From Geothrix sp. (GTDB lineage Bacteria; Acidobacteriota; Holophagae; Holophagales; Holophagaceae), in the NCBI GenBank assembly GCA_031292655.1, contig JARLGO010000415.1, positions 1-36,245 on the forward strand: DNA of 36,245 nt, given 5' to 3'. The translations under genes were made by a program, and so were the position numbers. Each line of letters begins with the position of its first letter. The first letter of the stretch is position 1. This document shows, piece after piece, positions 21,203 to 28,716 of this stretch. Below the pieces are notes generated by a model that made no database searches, was not told where the DNA came from, and was given only the letters and a program-made list of their open reading frames with translations.

Positions 21203-21583
21203 ATGTCCCAGTACGGACTTACCCTCAATGCCCCCATCACCACGAACATCAGCGCGATGCTCGCGGCCTACGAGGATCCTGCCACGGGCGTGGCCTCGGT
21301 GGCCGCCGTGGCCGGCGCCAAGTGCCTCGGCCTCTTCGTGGACGACACCCTGGCTTCCGCCGGGGAAGCCGCCATCCAGGTCGAGCGGGTGGCCCCCGCC
21401 GTGGGTGGCGGGGCCTGGGCTTTCAACGACAGCCTCGCCACGGACAACCAGGGGCGCCTGGTGACCGCCGCGGGCGCCTCTGGCGCCAAGGTCTGGTGCC
21501 TCGGCTTCGCACGCAGCGTGATCACCACCGACGGGGATATCGGTGACGTGTTGATCCACGCCCACGAAATCACCATCCCCTAG
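21203..21583 (+). CDS. Capsid decoration/cement protein (DUF2190-like)
   Basis: The 126-residue product is beta-rich with many small residues (ATGVASVAAVAGAKCLGLFV, then VITTDGDIGDVLIHAHE). Between scaffold and major capsid genes, this size and composition fit a head decoration protein of the DUF2190 kind. A GGAG ribosome site precedes ATG 21203. The alternative is a small head fibre protein. Confidence 0.7.
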   Translation: MSQYGLTLNAPITTNISAMLAAYEDPATGVASVAAVAGAKCLGLFVDDTLASAGEAAIQVERVAPAVGGGAWAFNDSLATDNQGRLVTAAGASGAKVWCLGFARSVITTDGDIGDVLIHAHEITIP

Positions 21584-21641
21584 GCCCCGGCCGCTGACGG
21601 CCTCGCCCCTCCCCTTTCCGCATCCCTAAGGAGCCCACGCA

Positions 21642-22595
21642 ATGCTGCATGTCGCTGATGTCATCAACATGCTCCCCGGCACCTCCATCGCCTACAAGGG
21701 CGATGGGGGCATCGTGGACGAGCTGTTCAACACCATCCCGGTCGAACTGGAAGCCGGGACCTACACCCAGTTCGGGCGCGAGTTCGCCTTCCGGCTGGAG
21801 GATCCCTCCATGAGCCGCCTGGGGGAAGCCAAGGAGATCGACTTCTCCGAGGCCCAGGTGCCCTACATGACCCGCCCCGAGGCCCTCAAGGCTGCCATCC
21901 CCTACGACCTGGAGAACCTCACCCCGGTCCAGGTGAACCGCATCCAGCAGTCGGTCCAGGGCCTCACGGACACCCTCAACCGCTGGCGGGAGAAGAAAGG
22001 CGCCGCCCTGATCGCCTCCTTCGCCACCGACGCCGTGGGCACCTCCTGGGCCCAGGATGCGGCGGACCCCATCAAGGACGCCAAGACCCTGGCCCAGAAG
22101 CTGGCGATGCCCGCCAACGTCGCCGTGGTGGGCAAGCGGGTCTACGACCGCCTGATCTACCACCCCAAGGTGGTGGCCCTGCGCGCCAATACGCGGCCCG
22201 GGTCGATCACCCGGCAGGATCTGGCCTCCATCCTGGAGGTGGACCAGGTGCTGGTGCCGACCATGAAGGCCAACACGGCCGTCCGGGGCCGCGCCGAGGT
22301 GCTGGACTACCTCTGGGGCGACCTCTTCTGGATGGGCTACAAGGCCCCCACCCAGGAGATCGGCACCGAGCAGATCACCTTCGGCGCCATGATCCAGGTC
22401 CAGAACTTCACCCTGAAGGGCGCCAACCGGGAGTCCCAGGTCTACGCCTCGTCCGAGAAGGGCACCCTGGTGCGCGTCTGGGAAGACGAGAACCGGGGCT
22501 TCGCCGGCACCGCCATGGTGCAGGTGGGCCGCAAGTACTCCATGGCGCAGGTGGCGACCGATCTGGGCCGCGGCCTCTCCGGGTTGCTGGCCTAG
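21642..22595 (+). CDS. Major capsid protein
   Basis: The 317-residue product forms the icosahedral shell. Indications are position after scaffold and decoration genes, size, and HK97-type features: an N-arm rich in charged residues, a long helix (VQGLTDTLNRWREKKGAALI) and a C-terminal part with TFGAMIQVQNFTLKG. The FGREFAFRLEDPSMSRLGEA block resembles major capsid proteins of the type seen outside the Mu gpT family, so the head may derive from another lineage. AAGGAG lies before ATG 21642. Confidence 0.8.
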   Translation: MLHVADVINMLPGTSIAYKGDGGIVDELFNTIPVELEAGTYTQFGREFAFRLEDPSMSRLGEAKEIDFSEAQVPYMTRPEALKAAIPYDLENLTPVQVNRIQQSVQGLTDTLNRWREKKGAALIASFATDAVGTSWAQDAADPIKDAKTLAQKLAMPANVAVVGKRVYDRLIYHPKVVALRANTRPGSITRQDLASILEVDQVLVPTMKANTAVRGRAEVLDYLWGDLFWMGYKAPTQEIGTEQITFGAMIQVQNFTLKGANRESQVYASSEKGTLVRVWEDENRGFAGTAMVQVGRKYSMAQVATDLGRGLSGLLA

Positions 22596-22597
22596 CC

Positions 22598-22771
22598 ATG
22601 GATGAGCGCGCCCAACTCCTCATGCTTCGCGGTGCCATCGCGGAGCTGCCCCAGAGCCAGCAGGACCAGATCAAGGCCACGGCTGCCCGGATCCGGGAGG
22701 TCCTGGCGCCAGCCCCCGAGCTGGGCATGACCGCCATGGCTCTGGTGGCGCTTGAGGAGAGCACGCGATGA
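22598..22771 (+). CDS. 57-residue small head-region protein
   Basis: An open frame starts at ATG 22598, two bases after the capsid stop, and ends at TGA 22771 with an ATGA overlap onto the next gene. The product is helical (LPQSQQDQIKATAARIREVL) and matches the codon style of its neighbours. Its tight packing between two structural genes makes it likely real. Function unknown. Confidence 0.65.
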   Translation: MDERAQLLMLRGAIAELPQSQQDQIKATAARIREVLAPAPELGMTAMALVALEESTR

Positions 22772-23184
22772 GCTGGTTTGCCCCCGCCGACCTGAGCACC
22801 CGTCTGTCCTCCGTGGAGCTGAATCAGCTTTCCACGGGGGACGGCCGGGCCCCGAGCCCCGATAACGACGTGCTCCAGGCCCTCCTGGACCGCGCCGAAA
22901 CCGAGGTGCGCGGGGTGCTGTCGGGCCGGGGCGTGCTGTCGGACACCGCGCCCACGGGCGTCCTGGCGGACATCACCCTCGACCTGGCGGTGGAAGGTCT
23001 CTTCCTGCGCCAGCCCGGGGCGGCCGCCAAGCTGCCCGATGGTTGGGTGGCCCGCGTCAAACGGGCCAGGGACCTCCTGGACCGCATGGCCTCGGGGGAG
23101 ATCCCCATCCCCACCATCGCCATTTCCCAGCGCCTGTCGATCCTCAACCCGCCCTCCTGGGTGGACAAGGCCTTCTTCCCATGA
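22768..23184 (+). CDS. Head-tail connector protein (DUF1320, Mu gp36/J-like)
   Basis: The 138-residue product begins FAPADLSTRLSSVELNQLS and has DNDVLQALLDRAETEVRGVL and a closing helical RVKRARDLLDRMASGEI then IP. This fits the DUF1320 family that Mu-like phages place after the capsid gene. It probably forms the adaptor ring under the portal. Overlaps both neighbours by a few bases. Confidence 0.82.
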   Translation: MSWFAPADLSTRLSSVELNQLSTGDGRAPSPDNDVLQALLDRAETEVRGVLSGRGVLSDTAPTGVLADITLDLAVEGLFLRQPGAAAKLPDGWVARVKRARDLLDRMASGEIPIPTIAISQRLSILNPPSWVDKAFFP

Positions 23185-23762
23185 CGCCCTCCAAACTGCT
23201 CCGCAACGTGACGGCCATGCTGGACCGGGCTAACGATCCCGGCCCGGTGCTCGCGGCCATCGGTGACCTCATGGTGGCCAGCGCGGACCGCAACTTCGAG
23301 GCGGAGGGCCGTCCCGCCTGGGCGCCCGTCAAGGCCGCCACGGCCAAGCGCAAGACCAAGGCCGGGCACGAAAAGATCCTCATGTGGTCCGGGGCCCTGG
23401 CGCGGTCGATCACCTTCAAGGTGAACGGCAACGCCGTAGCTGCCGGGACCAACTCCCCCTATGGCCGGATCCACAACGAGGGGGGCGTCATCGACCACCC
23501 TGGCCGCACCGGCACCGTGCGCCTGCGCACGGATGTCCGGGGCAACCTCCTGCGCCAGGGCACCGAGGGCCGGGCCTCGCGCCTGGCGGTCTTCGCCAAG
23601 GGCTCCCACAAGCGGGCCGTGGAACGGGCCTTCACCCATGGCGCCTACCCCATCCCCATGCCCGCCCGGCCCTTCCTGATGTTCCAGCCGGGTGAAACCG
23701 AGACCTACGGCGCCCTGGTCCTCAACTACATCCTCACGGGCCGGATCGGGGGCCAGCCATGA
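23181..23762 (+). CDS. Virion morphogenesis protein (Mu gpG-like)
   Basis: The 193-residue product starts at ATG 23181; the open frame reaches 23043 but overlaps the previous gene there. SADRNFEAEGRPAWAPVK, then ILMWSGALARSI, SPYGRIHNEGG and a C-terminal PARPFLMF are the hallmarks of the gpG/phage virion morphogenesis family (also lambda-tail-like stopper proteins). In Mu, G sits before I; here it follows the capsid and connector genes. It likely takes part in joining head and tail. Confidence 0.88.
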   Translation: MTPSKLLRNVTAMLDRANDPGPVLAAIGDLMVASADRNFEAEGRPAWAPVKAATAKRKTKAGHEKILMWSGALARSITFKVNGNAVAAGTNSPYGRIHNEGGVIDHPGRTGTVRLRTDVRGNLLRQGTEGRASRLAVFAKGSHKRAVERAFTHGAYPIPMPARPFLMFQPGETETYGALVLNYILTGRIGGQP

Positions 23763-24151
23763 TGAGCATCGACGCCATCGAGCAGGAGGCGGTCACCAAC
23801 CTGATCGCCCTGAACCTGCCCGAGCTGCAGGGCTTCGCCATCGGCAGCCTGGCCGGCCAGGTGGACCTGGAGAACGACCAGCTGCAGGTGGCCACGCCCA
23901 ACCTGCTGATCGCCGTCGTGGGCGCCCATCACGTCGGCACTGCCGCCGAGGCCGACACGCTCCAGATGGCCTTCGTGGCCGTGGTGCCTGGCTCGGATCA
24001 GATGGTGCGCCGCCAGACCGCCATGGACGCCCTGATGGCCGTCCGCCGCTGGATGGACGAATACGACACCCCCTACGCCCCCACCACCACCCGCACGGAG
24101 CGCCTGCACCCCATGACGGTCGCGGCCCTCTTTGCCAACCGGATCGGATGA
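23759..24151 (+). CDS. Tail terminator-like protein (gp37/DUF1834-like position)
   Basis: The 130-residue product reads DAIEQEAVTNLIALNLPELQ then an alpha/beta core (TPNLLIAVVGAH, DTLQMAFVAVVPG) and RRWMDEYDTPYAPTTT. Size, position before the tail tube gene and fold suggest the tail terminator family. ATG 23759 overlaps the preceding stop; ATG 23762 is an alternative. Confidence 0.65.
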   Translation: MMSIDAIEQEAVTNLIALNLPELQGFAIGSLAGQVDLENDQLQVATPNLLIAVVGAHHVGTAAEADTLQMAFVAVVPGSDQMVRRQTAMDALMAVRRWMDEYDTPYAPTTTRTERLHPMTVAALFANRIG

Positions 24152-24154
24152 CCC

Positions 24155-24376
24155 ATGCCCAAAGCCACCAGCACCAGGTCCACCCTCGCCTTGAACAGCA
24201 GCAACCACGCCTCGATCCCCAAGGAAGGGCTGGAACTGCTGGCTGGCGTCCCCACCTCCGTCACCGCCGCCCAGGCGGCCTACCTGAAGACCCTCCGGAA
24301 CGTCGTGGTGGAAGAGGACGGCCCGGCGCCCAGGCCCGTCCCCATCGCCCCTTCTGCACCCGGCAATCCCGCCTAG
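24155..24376 (+). CDS. Small protein of the tail operon, unknown
   Basis: The 73-residue product lies where Mu has its small gp38 (DUF2635), but the sequence (VTAAQAAYLKTLRNVVVEED then a P-rich tail) does not clearly match. Tight spacing with both neighbours and codon style support a real gene. Confidence 0.5.
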   Translation: MPKATSTRSTLALNSSNHASIPKEGLELLAGVPTSVTAAQAAYLKTLRNVVVEEDGPAPRPVPIAPSAPGNPA

Positions 24377-24423
24377 TCCCCGGCTGACGCCGCTCACCGC
24401 CTTTCCATCCAAGGAGATCAAGC

Positions 24424-25089
24424 ATGACCGCCACCTTCAACCGCAAAGCCATCCAGGCCGCCGCGGGCTACCTCTACCTGGTGGCCACCCCCGCCAGCGT
24501 GGTGGCCACGACGCCCGCCACCATCGTCAAGGAACTGCTGGAGAACTTCTACGTCGACGGCACCATCTGCGGCGCCCTCAAGGCCGGCATCGTGCCCTGG
24601 AAGGTCCTTGATGCCAACGGCCTCAACGCCACCATCAAGCAGACCCCCGTCAAGGTGAAGACCAACGACGGGCCGGACGAGACCATCGGCTATGAGGATG
24701 TGTCCTTCGACGGCGACACCACGGTGCTGGACGTGGACGTGCAGGTGTTCAAGGACCTGCTCAGCGCCGTCTCGGCCCATGTCCTCGAGACCGTGGCCAG
24801 CGCCACCCAGGCCGGACGTGACACGCTACTGGGCGGCGGCCAGCGCAACGTCACCACCTATCTGGGCCTCTACCGCTACGAGTCCCGCGAATTCCCCGGG
24901 GAGTTCCGCAACGTCCTCATCCCGGCCATCGTCTTCAACCTGGACGGCGCCAGCCCCATGAACAAGGCCAAGGCCCGCGAGCTGAAGGTCAAGTTCACGG
25001 CCCAGGACAGCGGCCTGCTCTACGACCCCATCACCAACAAGCCGGTGATCTGGATCGAGGACTATGTCACCGCTGCGAAGGCGGCCTAG
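24424..25089 (+). CDS. Major tail tube protein
   Basis: The 221-residue product is beta-rich with alternating charged and hydrophobic stretches (VSFDGDTTVLDVDVQVFKDL, VTTYLGLYRYESREFPGEF). It lies immediately before the chaperone pair and the tape measure gene, the standard place of the tail tube. No sheath gene precedes it, which indicates a non-contractile tail. AAGGAG before ATG 24424. Confidence 0.75.
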   Translation: MTATFNRKAIQAAAGYLYLVATPASVVATTPATIVKELLENFYVDGTICGALKAGIVPWKVLDANGLNATIKQTPVKVKTNDGPDETIGYEDVSFDGDTTVLDVDVQVFKDLLSAVSAHVLETVASATQAGRDTLLGGGQRNVTTYLGLYRYESREFPGEFRNVLIPAIVFNLDGASPMNKAKARELKVKFTAQDSGLLYDPITNKPVIWIEDYVTAAKAA

Positions 25090-25091
25090 CC

Positions 25092-25442
25092 ATGGCGGGT
25101 CGCCAGAAGAAGCTCAATCTGATCCACATGGACCTGGCCCTCCAGATGGCCCCCCGGCTCGCCGAGCCGGGGGTGACCATCGAGATGGTGGCCACCTACT
25201 TGGGCACGGCGGACCAGCTCAACAAGGCCCGCAAGGACCCCTCGGTGATGGAACTCCTCACCGAGCAGGCCGCCGCCCTGGACGCCGAAGAAGCCGCGGG
25301 GTTGCTCGCTGATTTTTTCGTGCAGTTCAAGGCCTGGAGCAAGCTTTCCCTCGGCTCTTCGCAGCTGCCGAAGGCGGAGGAGATGGCGAAAGCCGTGCTG
25401 ACAGGCGCCCCGTCCCTGCCGGACTCCTCGTCGTCCAGCTGA
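25092..25442 (+). CDS. Tail assembly chaperone (G-like)
   Basis: The 116-residue product starts two bases after the tail tube stop. It is helical and acidic-rich (DLALQMAPRLAEPGVTIEMV), like gpG-type chaperones that coat the tape measure before tail tube polymerisation. A canonical -1 slippery heptamer T-TTT-TTC lies at 25313..25319 in frame (GAT TTT TTC). A longer G-T product would read into the overlapping frame to 25630. Residues after the heptamer keep strong G/C third positions up to near the stop, so the short form is also real. Confidence 0.72.
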   Translation: MAGRQKKLNLIHMDLALQMAPRLAEPGVTIEMVATYLGTADQLNKARKDPSVMELLTEQAAALDAEEAAGLLADFFVQFKAWSKLSLGSSQLPKAEEMAKAVLTGAPSLPDSSSSS

Positions 25443-25630
25443 TTGCCACCGAGGCGGGGGGGTGGGAAGCCGCTGCCACCCTCCCCGCCGAGGAAGCCCT
25501 CGCTTGGGCCGAGCGGATCCTCCGGGACCGCCGCTGGGCCGCCTATGAACGGGCGCTCCAGATCTATGCCAGCTCGATGGCCGCCCATGGCGAGCCCCGC
25601 CCCGAACCACCCCAACCCCCTGAGGACTGA
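25092..25630 (+). CDS. Tail assembly chaperone GT fusion made by -1 frameshifting
   Basis: If the ribosome slips at 25313..25319, it would continue from 25319 in the -1 frame to TGA 25628..25630, giving about 179 residues. The distal part (WEAAATLPAEEALAWAERIL, then WAAYERALQIYASSMAAHG) is a good helical T-like domain with phage codon use. It has no ATG, GTG or TTG start of its own before its conserved part. The -1 frame opens at 25313, directly after a TGA (25310..25312). Third-position bias suggests the switch may lie nearer 25401..25440, so the exact site is uncertain. Confidence 0.68.
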
Positions 25631-28600
25631 TGTCATTCCAGGTCGAAGTCGAATTCGTGGCCCTGGCCGAGCAGCTCAAAGGGCAGCTCGGCCAGATCAA
25701 CGATTCGCTCCAGCAGATGGTCGGTGCCTCCGGCCAGGCTGGGGAAGCCGCCGGGTCCATGGGGCAAAGCGTCTTCGAGGGGGTGGTGACGGCGGAGCTG
25801 GCCGTTAAGGCGCTGACTGCCGCGTTCGAGGGAGTCAAGGAAGCCATCGGCTCGGTTATCGAGCGCGGCATCACTTTCAATGCCTCCATGGCTCAGAGCG
25901 CCCTGGGCGTGGGCACGCTTATCGCAACCATGAGCGACCTCAGGGATGCGAATGGGAATCTGTTGAAGGGCCAGCAGGCCCTCACAGCGGGATTGGAGCT
26001 TGGAGAGCGCCAAATCCAAGCCTTGCGCATCGGCAGCTTCCAGACGGTGGCCACCGTCCGCGAACTCACCGATGCCTACCAGCAGGGGCTTGGTCCCATG
26101 TTGGCGGCCGGAGTGGGTTTGGACGACACCACCAGGCTGACGGTCAAGTTCGCCCAGGCTGCGGGGGCCCTGGGCCTGGACATCCATACCCTCGGCCACG
26201 AGCTGCGGGCCACCTTCAGCGGCACCATCAGCCCCCGCATCACCAAGATCGCCAGCGCCCTCCAGATCAGCTCGGAAGACATCCAGAAGTGGAAGCAGGC
26301 CGGGACGCTGGTCGAGGAGATGAACAAGCGCCTGGAGTTCTTCGGCCTTGCCGGGGAAAAGGTGGAAGCCAGCTGGAAGGGCGTCACCTCCAATCTGGAG
26401 CACGCCTTCGAAGCCGGGGCTGGTCAGATGACCAAGCCGCTGTTCGATTCACTGCTGGAGGGGCTGCACAACGCCTTGAATGGCGCGTTCGACACGTCTA
26501 CGGGTGAATTCAGCAAGCTCTTTGATGGCTTGCTTGATGCAGGAAAGACCACCTTCGAGGCGTTGGGCGATCTCTCGAAGGGCGCCTTGTCCTGGGCCGT
26601 CCAGGCTGCTGAGGATCTATCGGCATGGTTCAAGGAGAACCGGGCCGATGTGATCGAGATGGTTGGGGCCATGAAGGCCCTGGCCATGCAAATCGGCGGC
26701 ATCTTGAAGGATGTGGTCTCTGTAGGGGCCGCTGCCAACCAAGCCCAGGGGCAGTTCAGCATCTTGAGGACGGTGGTGGAGGGGATTGGCCTGGTGATCG
26801 CGGTCATCCGGGATGTGGTCTCCGCGGTGGCCTATGCCCTCCAAACGGTGGGCGTGTTCCTTCTCCAAGGGGTGCTAGGTCCGATCCAGCTGGTGCTCAT
26901 CGGCATCGGCGAAGCCATGAACTATGTCAAGAAGGGCTCCGGCGACATGGTCGTCAAGGTGGCCGAAGACATGCAGAAGTTCCTGGATGCAGGCCATGCG
27001 GGGGCGGATGCCTTCCTCAAGCCCATCCTCGAAGGCAAAGGCGCGGTCGCCCAGTTCGGGGACGCGCTGCTGGATGCCAAGATCAAGGCGCAGAGCCTGG
27101 AAGAGGCCACGAAAAAGGCCGGAGACTCAGCCGTCACAGCCAGCGCCAAAGCGGCCAAAGAAAAACAGCAGGACAAGAGCGAAGCCCTGCGGGCCATGGA
27201 GCAGGAGGTCTTCCTTCAGGGCGAGGCCCTGAAGATGATGCCCAAGGCCACCCTGGCGGAGCAGGAGGCCCTGGCCATCGCCAAGGCCAAGCTGGAGGCG
27301 GCGCGGGCGCTGGCCAAGATCCAGGCCGACAACGAAAAGCGCGACGACGGCACCGGCAAGATCGTCAAGGGCATCAGCGACAAGGATGCAGCTGAGCGGC
27401 GCCTGGCGGTGCAGAAGGCCGAGCTGGCCGAGGAGGAGAAGGCCCACAAGGAATTCTCCGACAAGCGGGAGGCGATGATGGGGGATCTCCAGTCCCGGCT
27501 CACCGCCCAGGAGGATGGCGGCCTGGCCAAGCGACTGGAGGCGGTGCGTAAAACCTTCGCGGCCTTGCGCAAAGAGAATGAGCAACTGGCCAAGGACGGC
27601 CAGAAACCCATGTCCGAGGCGGAGATTCAGGCCGCCGAGGATGCCGCCAAGGCCCAGGCCCGGAGGGACCAGGTCAAGGCGGACCTCGCCCAGCTGAAGC
27701 AGCAGATGACCGAGCTGGCCCAGATCAACGGCGGCCCGCTGACCTCAGGCCAGATGGACGAGGCCCTGGACCGATTTGCCCGGAAATCCCCGGAGGCCGC
27801 CGCGGCCGCTTCGAAGCTGCGGCAGGAGTTGCACCTGGGGGAGGGCGCCCTGGCGGGCTTCAAAGACGGCCTGCAGATGTGGGTGGCCACCGCCACGAAC
27901 ACTTTCCAGACTTTCAAGGCCGCCGCCACGCAGGTGTTGGGGGGCGTCACGAATGCCTTTGCCTCGGGAATCCAGGGGATCCTCAGCGGCCAGATGAGCC
28001 TGAGCCAGGGGATCAAGTCCATCTGGGCTGGGATCGTAAGTTCCATCGCTGGGGCCGTGGCTCAGATGATCGCGCAATGGCTGGTCCTGGCGGCCGTCAA
28101 GAAGGCTCTGGGTCTGGAAGAGAACGCCACCGATGGCGGCCGCACGGCTGCCGCCATGACAACGGCCACGGCGGAGACCTGGGCGGCCTATGCCGGCATT
28201 CCTTTTGCGGGACCCGTCCTGGCGGAAGCCCAGATCGTGGCCATGTATGCCTCCATGGCGGCGTCGAGTGGCATGGCCAGTGCGATGGGCGCGAAGGTGG
28301 CGACCGGCATGCGGGTGGGCGGCCTGGTGACAGAGCCTCAGTTCACCTACCTGGCCGAAGACCGGGTGCCCGAAGTCGTGGCCCCGCAGCGTGACTTCAT
28401 GGACTGGGCGCGAACCATGGTCGCCATGGGCGCCAACCTACAGGCCAACGTCCAGCGGAATGACCGCGTGACGATGGGCTATTCGTCCCAGGCCGCCAGC
28501 TATGCCAGCGCCACTTCCGGGCAGCAATCCGGCCTGAGCAATCCGCAAGGCAATGGAGGCACCGTCCTCAACCTCGCCATCCACAACCCGACCATCCTGG

Positions 28601-28716
28601 ATAGCTCCCGGCGCGGCCTGCGCACCTTCGGGGGCATGGTCATCGACGGGGCCCGGGCGGCGGCGCGGGAGCGCAGCGTGGTCCTGGTGCCCGGCCAGGT
28701 CTTCGGCGGCCTCTGA
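25630..28716 (+). CDS. Tape measure protein
   Basis: The 1028-residue protein is the longest helical product and follows the chaperone pair, overlapping their stop (TGATG). It has an alanine-rich N-terminal region, a hydrophobic segment at about 375-430 (VVEGIGLVIAVIRDVVSAVA), a long coiled coil at about 530-700 (AELAEEEKAHKEFSDKREAM) and a second hydrophobic region at about 800-905. Such proteins set tail length at roughly 0.15 nm per residue, so a tail near 150 nm would be expected. The hydrophobic parts are thought to help DNA cross the inner membrane. Confidence 0.9.
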   Translation: MSFQVEVEFVALAEQLKGQLGQINDSLQQMVGASGQAGEAAGSMGQSVFEGVVTAELAVKALTAAFEGVKEAIGSVIERGITFNASMAQSALGVGTLIATMSDLRDANGNLLKGQQALTAGLELGERQIQALRIGSFQTVATVRELTDAYQQGLGPMLAAGVGLDDTTRLTVKFAQAAGALGLDIHTLGHELRATFSGTISPRITKIASALQISSEDIQKWKQAGTLVEEMNKRLEFFGLAGEKVEASWKGVTSNLEHAFEAGAGQMTKPLFDSLLEGLHNALNGAFDTSTGEFSKLFDGLLDAGKTTFEALGDLSKGALSWAVQAAEDLSAWFKENRADVIEMVGAMKALAMQIGGILKDVVSVGAAANQAQGQFSILRTVVEGIGLVIAVIRDVVSAVAYALQTVGVFLLQGVLGPIQLVLIGIGEAMNYVKKGSGDMVVKVAEDMQKFLDAGHAGADAFLKPILEGKGAVAQFGDALLDAKIKAQSLEEATKKAGDSAVTASAKAAKEKQQDKSEALRAMEQEVFLQGEALKMMPKATLAEQEALAIAKAKLEAARALAKIQADNEKRDDGTGKIVKGISDKDAAERRLAVQKAELAEEEKAHKEFSDKREAMMGDLQSRLTAQEDGGLAKRLEAVRKTFAALRKENEQLAKDGQKPMSEAEIQAAEDAAKAQARRDQVKADLAQLKQQMTELAQINGGPLTSGQMDEALDRFARKSPEAAAAASKLRQELHLGEGALAGFKDGLQMWVATATNTFQTFKAAATQVLGGVTNAFASGIQGILSGQMSLSQGIKSIWAGIVSSIAGAVAQMIAQWLVLAAVKKALGLEENATDGGRTAAAMTTATAETWAAYAGIPFAGPVLAEAQIVAMYASMAASSGMASAMGAKVATGMRVGGLVTEPQFTYLAEDRVPEVVAPQRDFMDWARTMVAMGANLQANVQRNDRVTMGYSSQAASYASATSGQQSGLSNPQGNGGTVLNLAIHNPTILDSSRRGLRTFGGMVIDGARAAARERSVVLVPGQVFGGL

